Source: Edaphochlamys debaryana
Lineage: Eukaryota > Chlorophyta > Chlorophyceae > Chlamydomonadales
Assembly (NCBI GenBank): GCA_016858145.1
Contig: JAEHOE010000046.1
Coordinates: 1-64,000, forward strand
DNA length: 64,000 bases
Direction of reading: 5' to 3'
Part shown: positions 55,386 through 64,000 of the stretch, in pieces
How the letters are laid out: each line of letters begins with the position of its first letter
How positions within the stretch are numbered: position 1 is the first letter of the stretch
Translations under genes and position numbers: made by a program
Notes under the pieces: model-generated
Seen by the model: the letters and a program-made list of their open reading frames with translations, nothing else
Told to the model about the DNA's origin: nothing
Databases searched by the model: none

Positions 55386-58300
55386 ATGCAGCCATCAGTG
55401 CCACCCACCTTTGCCGAAGCGGGCTCCATAGACTGGGCCCACGTTCTTTCAGTTCTGCACAACTCGGCCACGCGCGCCCAGTTTGTAGACCCACGGATGC
55501 GCGAGGGCGAGGAGGAAGCGTCCTCGACAGACACCTCTCAGCCGAGCAGCCCCCGTGGCGCCATGTCGGGGTCATCCCACCCATCCTACAGTGCCGCCTT
55601 CCTCCCCGGGGCCAGCCAGCTGCCCGCGCAACAGCCCCAGCCCCAGCCGGCTCCCTACCAACAACAGCCGCAGGCCCCACAGCCAGGGCCCTACCAGCCC
55701 CAGCACTCCCCGCCTACCTTCCCCCCAGCCTCCTACCCGCCTGCGCCTGCGCAACAGCCGAACCCGCCGCCCGCGAACCCCCCCGAGGACCGAGTCATTC
55801 CAGACTCCAGCAGCAGCGGCCGGGGTGGCTTCTTCGGACAGGTCTTCCTGGGCCAAGCGCTCAGTCGCCGCACACAGGCGGCCGCGGCCGCGGCGTCAGC
55901 GGCGGTGGCGGCGGCGTCTCTGGGCGGCGGGGCGGCGGCAGACGACGGACCCTCTGTCAGTCAGGCTGCTGAGCGGCATCGGCTCATTTCCGAGACCACG
56001 GGTCTGACCGTGCAGGTGGGGCCTCACGTGACAAGAGCCTTGGCCTTTCGCATGTTGAGTTTGAAGCGGTGTGAGGCCCCAAGCTCACACAGCCGGGCTG
56101 CGGTCTGACGGGTGCAGGCCACGCAGTGATTACGGTTGCGGGAGTCCCAGCAACGCCCGACGACCCGGTCTGCACGGCCCCTGCCCCTTGCTCTGCCCCC
56201 CGTCCACCCGCAGGTGGTCGCCGAGTGGATCGCCGAGTCCGTGCCCTTTCTGTTGCTGCTGACGTGGGGCTTCATCGTCAACCACTTCTCCAGTGAGGCT
56301 CCAGACAATTCGGGGCCTTGGGGAGCTGGGGTTCCCAGCTGACATGCACGGACGGTTGGGGAGAGGGGACGGGCCAGGGCCGTGGGCCCTTGGGGCGGGT
56401 CGCTTGCTCGAGTGGGGAGGCGAGCAGGGGGCCTTGAGGGCGGGGCTTGGACATGTTGGGACGGCGGACGGTGCCTGTCGCGCGGCTGGAGGCTGGGGGT
56501 GGGCACAGAGCACCGGGTGCGGGTCGGGGGCTTGCTCGCATTGCAGCCGGCTACAGGGTGGTACGGCAAGACGTACACCCCAGCTCGTCTTCCACACACA
56601 CCCCCCATCCCCGCCTGCCCCCGCAGCCCTCATGATCACCGTGTGGCTGGCGGCGCTGACGATGAGGGCCAACGCCGATACGAGGCGCATCGTGGCCATG
56701 CGGTGGGCGCCGGGGCAGGGGGCGGGGGCGGGTCGCAGGCGCCTAGCGCTTCGTGTGGCCTGCAACCCCAGTGTGTGAAGAACGGCGGGGCACGGGGGCC
56801 TTTCCGCATCGTGGCCAAGCGGTGGGGTTTGACAAGGCGGACGCCCGAGGCTAGTTCTGGGGCGTGGGGTCATGTGCACTGAGTGGTTCGTGTGCTTTGA
56901 AATGCCAGTGGGTGAAGACGGGGTGCCCGCCGGGGGCCATGGCCGTATCGTGGCCATACGACTTGCCCCGAGCACATGGTGCGGGGTGGGTGGGTACCCA
57001 TGCTGCTGTGCCATGCATTCCACTACATTCCACTCCGCCCCGTCAGGCGTCGGGCTCACACTGTTGCGTAGCGTGCGTCAGCGGCGAGACCTTGACACCC
57101 CAGCAAGTGCAGTTGGTGCACTGTACGACGGGGCCCTTGATCGCCTTGCTGCCTGTCTCCCATGCTGCCATGCTCATCGCCATCCCCTCCCCTCCCCTCC
57201 CCCTGCCTGCAGTCGCGAGGCCGCCTCCGGCACCTGCCTGGCCCAGGCCGCTGTGGTGGCGGTGGTGGCGGGGGGCATCGTGGCCTTCACGCTGCCGGAC
57301 ACGGAGCTGCTGCGGGCGCTGGCGCTGGGGGACGTGCGGAAAGACACGGTGGGGCGGGGGCCGGGTGGAGGCGGCGGTGGTGGGCCGGTGCAGAGGGTGG
57401 TGGGCATGGGTGCGTCCCGAGCTGGTGCTGTGGATTGATGCGGTGGAGGGTCGTGACAGGGCAGGCGGGGCTCCCGGGCAGGAAAGCTGCCACTGGCACA
57501 CGCCTGCAGAGCGTCAGGGGGCCGCAGACGCCGGTTCTCGCTATCCTATGGCTCATGGTCTCAATGCACGCAGCTTGGCGCGCGCTGTGGAGTGTTGCAA
57601 GGCGGGGTGATCCAGGCGATCCGCCTCAGCTCACGCACGCCTCCCGTTCCGCACCCTCAGGGTATCGAGTGCCTGCTCCTCGTGGCCCTAGCCGACTCGG
57701 TACTCCGCTTTGCCTCGCTCTGCCCCAAGCTCCTCGTGATCGCCTGGTTCCGAAGACCAGGGGCAGGATCCGGATCCGGGTTCCGGCTGCCGCGATTCGG
57801 CTTCGGAGCGGGCTCCGGAGCGGCCGGCGGCCTTGGGGGCGCTGCTGGTGGCGGCGGTGGGGCTGGCGGGCACGAGCGGTCGAGCCCAGCCCGGCTGCAG
57901 CGGCAGCAGTCGCGGGTGTTGACGGTGGTGGAGTGCGGGATAGGGCTGTACCGCGCGCTGGTGCCCGCACCTATCTGGTGAGCTGGGGGCTCGGGCTGGG
58001 CTGGGCAGCATGGGGAGTGCTGAGCGGACCGCTTGAGACGGGGCGGGGGGGCCCTTCACGTGTGGTCAAGACGGCAGCGCCCTTCCCCTGGCAGAAGGGC
58101 TTGGTTTGGCTGCGACGAAGTGGGCCGAGGGTGCCCTCTCCTCCCCCAGTCCTGCCCACGTGCCCGCCCTGCGACCCCCTCCGCAGGTACTCGTACTTTG
58201 TGGGGGGCGGCATCAGCGAGTCTCCGCTGCTGTCCTCGCTCTTCTGTGGGGTGTACCTCACGATCAAGGTGCGTGGGGGGGGAGGGGCCGCTGGGGCGGG

Positions 58301-59721
58301 TGAAGGGCTTGTATGAGGGGTGGGGTGCAGGGCTGCAGCTTTTGGGTTGGGGTGGCCGGTGGCGCTTTAAGGACGGCTTTTGCGCCATTCGCACCCGCGT
58401 ATGTGTGGCGGGGTGGCGGGCGGCGGAAGCTTTCGCAACATTTGCAACTGGGCCAGACTCTTCCGAGCGGTTGAGCTGTCTGCCCACCATGGCTCTGCCC
58501 CCTGCCCCCAGACCTCCAGCATGTCGACCCAGGTCCGCACGTTCGCTCTGGCGCTAAAAACGGCGACCCGACAGGTGTGCGCCCTTGGGTGTTGTCCGTG
58601 CCACCGTGCCTATGCATGGCCGGACTCATCATTGTTACGACGGCGCGCGGGGTGCCGTGCGCAGGCCATGTCTTAAAAAGCTGGGGCAATTTTGCGGTGG
58701 AATGGCCCCCGGCCGCGTACCCAACTTCCAACTGTGCATGTCCCGTCCATGCGCTGGGTGGCGGTGGTGGGTAGCTGGGTACACGTCCAACCTTGCCCTG
58801 TGCTGCCGTACGACCCCGTGCAGGGCTCCCTGTACGGCACGTACATGGGGCGAGATGATGGCGAACTCGGGACGTACGGCGCCTGCCCGGTGTGCCAGGT
58901 GTGGGGTGGTTGTGAGGGGCAGTGGTCCGTGCGCCTTGCCCGTGCCCATACCTCCTCGGCCACATCACTTGGGAAACTTGTGCCCACCCCGCTGCTCTGG
59001 CCCCTTGGTTTCCTGCCGGGATCTCCCTTCCTCCCGCCCCTCCCTCCCGCCCGGCCATCCAACGCCCTGCACCTCCTGGTGATGCCCCCAGGAGCCCGTG
59101 TGTGTGCCCGTGCGTCTGGACTGCGGTCACATCGTGAGCACCGGCGAGCGGGGGCAGCAGGGGGTGGGCTCCGGCTTCCTCTTGGGCTGGGGTTCCCCCG
59201 TATGGCCGGCTGTCTTGGGGCCCTTGAGTGGAAAGGCCGTCTGCGGGACTTCCCGCCGGGGGCCATGCCGGAGGGGTGTTCTCACTATGTTCCCCTCTCG
59301 AGCCTCCTGACTTGCTACCCACCATGCTCCTCTCACTCTGGCCCTCCCCCCCTCCCCCCCTCCCCCTGTCTCTCCCCAGTTCTGTGAGGACTGCATCCTC
59401 GAGTGGCTCGAGCGGGACCGGACGTGCCCCATGGTGAGGGGGGGGAGATGCGGTTGGTGGAGAGAGGAGGGAAGCAAGCCTTCCAGGGGAGGGGAGCGAG
59501 GGTGCGGAGCGGTTTAGCGGAGGGTGAGGTAGATGACAATGAGGGGGTGAAGAGAGGGGGCCCTCACTGTGCCCGCCCCTACTCACGAAAGTGACGAAAC
59601 TCTCGTGTTTGCCGCACCCTGTCCCGCCCCATCCCCGCCCCAGTGTCGCGCCAACGTGCGGCCGGCGGGGCTGCAACTGTGCACGGACGGAGCCTCACCG
59701 CTGCTGCCCTCGCTCTTCTGA
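55386..59721 (+). CDS. Multi-pass membrane RING-HC E3 ubiquitin ligase, RNFT-like
   Basis: Eleven exons: 55386-56015, 56214-56292, 56627-56702, 57213-57348, 57661-57977, 58187-58268, 58512-58574, 58824-58898, 59092-59133, 59380-59433, 59644-59721; 543 aa. The N-terminal ~200 residues are Pro/Gln/Ala-rich and cytosolic-looking. Five hydrophobic segments follow: SVPFLLLLTWGFIVNHF, LMITVWLAALTM, LAQAAVVAVVAGGIVAFTL, CLLLVALADSVLRFASLCP plus LLVIAWF, and SSLFCGVYLTI. The C-terminus is a C3HC4 RING: CPVCQ, LDCGHIFCEDC, LEWLERDRTCPMCRANV. This architecture matches RNFT1/RNFT2 (TMEM118), membrane E3 ligases, the former linked to ER quality control in animals. The RING is split over four small exons. 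The Gly-rich insertion in the fourth membrane region is unusual. Confidence 0.88.
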
Positions 59722-60624
59722 GCTGCGGCCGGGAAGGAAGCGCGGGTGCCGGCCCGGGCCGGCGCGCGGGAAGGAGGATTGCGTGGGGGCAGCACGGCGT
59801 GGGAGGATCAGGCTGCGGAGTTTTTTGCGTCGCTAGCGTCAACAGGCCCCAGAGCGTATCTGACAGCTAGGCCAGCCAACAGAGGCAACAGAAGCAACAG
59901 AGGCAACAGCTGACTTGGACGTGCGAGCGGTGCGTGCAGGGCTGGTGGTGCCATGTAGAAAGGAGCGGGGGGGAGGGTAGGGGGACCGTGAGGGGGCCCA
60001 CAGGTAGGGACGAGAGCTGGTGGGACTATGGTGTGGTTTGGCCGGTTTGGTGGGTGGGTGCAGCGGGCATTGATGTGGCACGGGTGAGAGGGGACAGGCA
60101 CTGGGCTGTGATCTATTGCAAGGGAAAGCTAGAGGGGTCGCGACGAGGACCACAGCCTTCCAGTAGGCGTGGTCTCCGTTGGCTGCTTGTTCGGGCCGGC
60201 GCGGGCATAGCTGTGGCAGGTGTAGCGCAGGTCGGCTTAAGGCAGCAGAAAAGGTTAGGTTACAGTATTGATGGCGGCACTGGGTGAGGAGACAGTTGCG
60301 GTCAGTGGGCGAAGCGGGACGAGCGGGACAGCGGACGAGGAAGCCGGTATGGCACGCATGGGCGGGATCCCGGCGCCGGCCGAGGCTGTTTGTGGGCAAA
60401 TGGCGCATGTTGCGGTCGCCACGGCGCATTCTGCATATGCAGGCGTCTGACTGCACAATACAGAAGATAGAACACTCACGCGCTCGCACAACGCTGCGCG
60501 GCATGAGCGCGACCGAACGCACAACCGCATACCTTTGACCCGCTAGATGGACTGTTAGGCATGTGCCAAAGTCAGTAGCTACCTCCAGTCTTTCCAACAC
60601 TGCTACACTCTCGCGTGCAAGGTC
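59722..60624. other. Intergenic region, no gene recognised
   Basis: This 0.9-kb stretch lies between two plus-strand genes and holds the 3' UTR of the RING gene and the promoter of the next. It contains a short GCAACAGAG direct repeat at about 59880-59910 and no coding signal. Confidence 0.55.
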
Positions 60625-63328
60625 ATGGACGCCGCGGGAGACAGCGATGGCGCCGGGCCAGTAAGCCGCGGCTATGCGCTGCTCACTTCTGAGTACCAGC
60701 TGCTGAGGATGAGCGCGGGAGGAGGCCTACACGGGAGGCCTCGCCACGCTTACCTGCCCCCTCCACCCCCCACCCCCCAGGCCCAGCCCCAGCGTCACGG
60801 CCACCGCCCCTACCTCGGGCCCGCGCAAGCGCTGTACCTCGCTCGCCACCTCTTCGGGATCCACCCAGCCCCGGCCCCAGCCGCCCCGGCCCAGACCTCC
60901 CCTTCCTCCGCCCAAACCGATGCTGCTGACCATGCCTCTAGCGATCCCAGCTGTCGGGAGCTGCCCAGCTACGACGACCGTAACTTCCTGGTGTCGGGCT
61001 ACGCATGGGGCCTGGACGGACCTAGCGACGAAGGGGGACACGACCCCAGCGCCAGCAGTACCAGCAGCACCAACGGCCCGGGGCGGGGCCGGGCGGTGCG
61101 TGTGGTGGTCAAGGTGCACAGCACGCAGGACAGCGGCCGCACGGAGCAGCTGCAGGTGGGGGAGCAGGGCCGGGCCCTGCGTATGGGGGTTGGGCATGGG
61201 TAATTGTGCGGAAGATGTCGGTTAGCGCACACGCACTGACAAGGCCTCTGGCCCCCACCCGCCCACCCCACGGCAGGCCATGGACCAAGCGATGGTGCGG
61301 CTGGGCAGCAGGGGCGTAGCAACCAACACCTCCCTGCAGCCTCTGCCATCCGCCGCTTCGGGGCCCCAGTCCTCTTCCCTCGCCTCGGCCCCCGGGCCAA
61401 ACGCAGCTCCAGGCGCGGACGAGGAGAGATTCGTGCCGACCCTCCTGGCCGCCCGCCCGCCCCCTGACCCTGCTGGCCAAGCAGCGTCCAGCAGCCTCGG
61501 CGGGACATCAACAATCGGTGCGGACCCACCTGCCGCGGGAGGGGCAGAGGCCACTGATGCGGCATCGCCCGGCCCCCTGAGCGGCTGGGCGCTGCTGCAC
61601 TGCACGTGCGACCCCGCTAGGGAAGCGGTGCAGGGGGCAGCCGGCGAGGAGGCGTCTGTTGGGACGGGTGGTGGTGGGGCCGGCAGCAGAGCCGGCGGCG
61701 GCAGGGACGGCCACGGCTGCCACTGGCACGTGGTGCGGTGCCTCAGCTTCGTGCCTGGGGCTACGCTGTCATCGGTCAAGACGCTGGTGGGTGGGAGTGG
61801 GGTCAGTGGATGGTGGTTTGGCTGGATGGGAGTTGCGTTGTCTCCTCCTCAGCCCGTCTGTTCCCTCGTGTGCGTACCCCCGGCCCTCCCCCAACCCTCC
61901 AGACCCCGGCCCTGTGTCGCTCCCTCGGGGAACTCATGGGCCGAGTAACGCTCGCGCTCGAGGGGTGGGCGCCGCCCGCCCTGCAGCGAGCGGGGCACGA
62001 CTGGTGGGCGAGGGGTGGGGCGGGCGAGCGGGATGCAGGAGCTGGGATACAGGGACCAGGCAGTACAGGCCACATAAGCACGTCGCTGCTGCGCCGACCC
62101 ACCCACCCGTCTCCAGGAACCCCGAGAGCGGTGCCGCGGTGCTGCGGCGGTTGGTCCCCGGCCTCGACGCATTCGACCAGGAACGCAAGTGAGAGGAGGG
62201 AGACGACTGGTGGGGGACGAGGCGCAATTTGGGGCAGGGTTGTGTGCTGAGGAGACACCAGTTCCTTGCCGCCGGTTTGATGCCCGACCCACATCGTCCT
62301 AGTCCCCATGCGCATGTGGGAACCACATCCCCCTCCCCCCCCCGCCCCAGGTCCCTGCTCCTGGCCGTTGCCTCTGAGCTGGAGGCCGCGGCGCCCCGGC
62401 TGCGGGCGGCCCCGCGCCAGGTCTGCCACGCAGACGCCAACGACGACAACGTGCTGGTGGGTTGGCGGTTAGGCGGTTGGGTGGTTGGGCTGCTGGCAGC
62501 TTGTCATGCGCATCGCATAACACGCATCATCCCTTCTTCGCCCAACTACCCCACCTCCCGATCCCCCACCCCACCCCGCAGCTCAGCCCCGATGGGGCCT
62601 CCGTGGTGGGGCTGATTGACTTTGGCGACATGGGCTCCATGCCACGTGTGTGTGAGGTGGCCATCGCCATGCTGTACACCATGCTGCTGGCAGACAATCG
62701 CTCGTACGGCCGTACGAGTACGGCAGCTGCCGGCGGCACGGCTGAGCAGGGCCCGGAAGCCCAGGAGGAGGAGGCGGAGGAGGCGACCCTGCGTCGTCTG
62801 CTGGGGGCGGCGGGGCAGCTGCTGGTGAGGGCAAGGACGGTTGAGAAGGGCATGTATGTCCGTCCCCGCCCCGACCTACGTCGTCCCCTACCTGAACCAT
62901 CCCATCCCCGCATCCCCCGCACCCCCCTTCCCCCAGTCCGGCTACCTGTCCCTGGTGCCCCTGTCCCCCCCCGAGCTGGCCCTGCTGCCGCTGCTGCTGC
63001 GGGGCCGCCTGGCGCAGAGCCTGGCGCTGGGGGCGGCCAGCGTGGAGGTGGACCCGGGGAACGCAGGGTACCTGCTGGCCACGCAGAGGTGGGAGGGGGA
63101 GGGAGGGGAGGGGGGCTGGGGCCGCAAAGCAGCCGACCCACATCGTGCAAGCACTGCTGAATACTAGGTTGATTCACACCGTCCATTCGAGTGCTCCCTC
63201 CGTCTCTGCCCCACTACACCCACCCACCCCGTAGGCCCGGTTGGCGGCTCATCCGCCTGCTGGCCCCCGGGCGGGTGGCTGGCGAGGAGCAGCTGCTGGG
63301 GTGGCTGCGGGGGGCGGAGGGGGGGTAG
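60625..63328 (+). CDS. HYKK: Hydroxylysine kinase-like APH-fold phosphotransferase
   Basis: Eight exons: 60625-61155, 61277-61786, 61903-62003, 62117-62188, 62351-62456, 62582-62824, 62937-63088, 63235-63328; 602 aa, longer than animal HYKK (about 370) because of low-complexity insertions. The family phosphorylates 5-hydroxy-L-lysine with GTP in lysine degradation; the algal substrate is unknown. Motifs: LPSYDDRNFLVSG near residue 115, VVVKVHSTQ (VLK lysine equivalent), catalytic loop CHADANDDNVL (H-x-D-x-N-D-x-N, with Ala-Asp in place of Gly-Asp), metal-binding LIDFGDM, EVAIAMLYTML, NAGYLLATQRPGWRLIRLL. A charged insertion (about 28 residues, with GTACGG-rich DNA) follows LLADNRS. A TGTAA signal lies at 63648. 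The ATG at 60625 precedes YALLTSEYQL. Confidence 0.85.
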
Positions 63329-64000
63329 CAGGGTATCGATTGAGCACGTAGCGACCAGATGCTCGTAGCGCTATCCTTCAGAGTCTGACGGATAGCGGTA
63401 GTCGCGAGAGCTGGGGCGGGGTGGTGTAGCGTAGCGGCCAGGCGCTTGAATGCGCTGAAATAACAAACATGGGGGGTGTCTGATACCTAACGGCAGCGGT
63501 GCGAGCGGAGAGGGGCGGGGGCAGAGGGACGGTGCGGCGGGTCAACAGGGCGGGTGCGTCGAGCTGCGTTGACCGCCTGGCGTTGACCGCCGATGTCGTG
63601 AGTCGCCGGCGCTGTTGTCCCCCCTGTCTCCTGCGCCCATCCACTGCTGTAATCACACCTAGTCGATCTGCCTATCCGCTTCTTCTCGTGATCAAGCTGC
63701 ACAGCCACACTCCCCGCCGCGACGCGCTCAGGAGCTTGGAGCGGTACCCCCGTAGATGCCCCGCCCGCGGCTCAACGGGTCGTAGCAGCTGCACCAGACA
63801 GGTGAGCAGAGGGCTACGGTGAGGGGAAGCTCTAGGCCGAGTCGCGCGAAACCTGGGTGGGCGCGAGCTGCTGGGGGCTGTTGCGCCTGGCTGTTGCGGG
63901 CTGAGACCACCCTCGCGCCTGACGGCACGCTTTGCCCCTGTACTGCTGGTTGCTCTGCGCAGGTGCTGGGGTGCTTGGAGGTCACACACGCGTGATGCCT
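63329..64000. other. 3' flank, no gene recognised
   Basis: This is the end of the window after the last stop codon. It should contain the 3' UTR. Small frames on both strands have no motif. Confidence 0.5.
63648..63652 (+). promoter_or_regulatory. Putative polyadenylation signal TGTAA
   Basis: TGTAA lies 320 nt after the stop of the hydroxylysine-kinase-like gene. This is the usual chlamydomonadalean poly(A) signal, but a chance match is possible. Confidence 0.4.

Overview
This window is nuclear DNA of a high-GC green alga. The closest fit is a volvocine/chlamydomonadalean alga. Genes are intron-dense, with short G/C-rich introns (mostly GTGGGG...CCCCAG). Proteins carry long Ala/Gly/Ser/Pro low-complexity tracts, there is a MYND-finger protein, and one protein is a plant-type cystathionine beta-lyase. 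There is no bacterial operon structure. All gene models below were assembled by hand from splice signals, reading-frame phase and family resemblance, without transcript data.

Layout (12 genes). 46-2077 (+): 3' part of a CDKL/CMGC-type kinase whose 5' end lies outside the window. 6096-9787 (-): AGC kinase of the PKA catalytic-subunit type, 370 aa. 11831-15143 (-): low-complexity protein with a C-terminal coiled coil, 725 aa. 15915-21247 (+): 1339-aa Gly/Ala-rich protein with a degenerate GYF domain. 22992-29700 (-): an Ldh_2-type 2-oxoacid dehydrogenase fused in frame to cystathionine beta-lyase, 906 aa. 30744-31407 (+): unrecognised 182-aa protein. 32619-37964 (-): 411-aa protein, DUF4864-like at its C-terminus. 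38187-39674 (+): RidA imine deaminase, probably plastid-targeted. 43121-46865 (-): complete CDKL-type kinase, paralogous to the first gene and inverted relative to it. 48844-54264 (-): 1679-aa MYND-finger protein. 55386-59721 (+): multi-pass RING E3 ligase of the RNFT type. 60625-63328 (+): hydroxylysine-kinase-like APH-fold kinase.

Main points. (1) The dehydrogenase/cystathionine beta-lyase fusion has its junction inside a single exon (26832-26965). A RidA gene, whose family hydrolyses the enamine/imine product of such lyases, lies 8.5 kb away. (2) The two CDKL kinases are identical over a 195-nt exon and nearly so over the next intron and ~170 nt of exon. Their C-terminal tails are unalignable apart from short motifs, which points to recent gene conversion between old inverted paralogues. 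(3) In the 411-aa gene, and once in the fusion gene, introns carry copies of the adjoining exon end together with its splice site. Several of these copies are spaced by multiples of 3 nt. (4) A GTAC-centred word (GCCGTAC/GTACGG) recurs through coding and non-coding DNA.

The rest is intergenic DNA without convincing genes: 2.1-6.1, 9.8-11.8, 21.2-23.0, 29.7-30.7, 31.4-32.6, 39.7-43.1, 46.9-48.8, 54.3-55.4, 59.7-60.6 and 63.3-64.0 kb. One of these stretches (31.4-32.6 kb) holds a tRNA-like/SINE-like segment, a coding-like fragment and a dispersed ~50-bp repeat.
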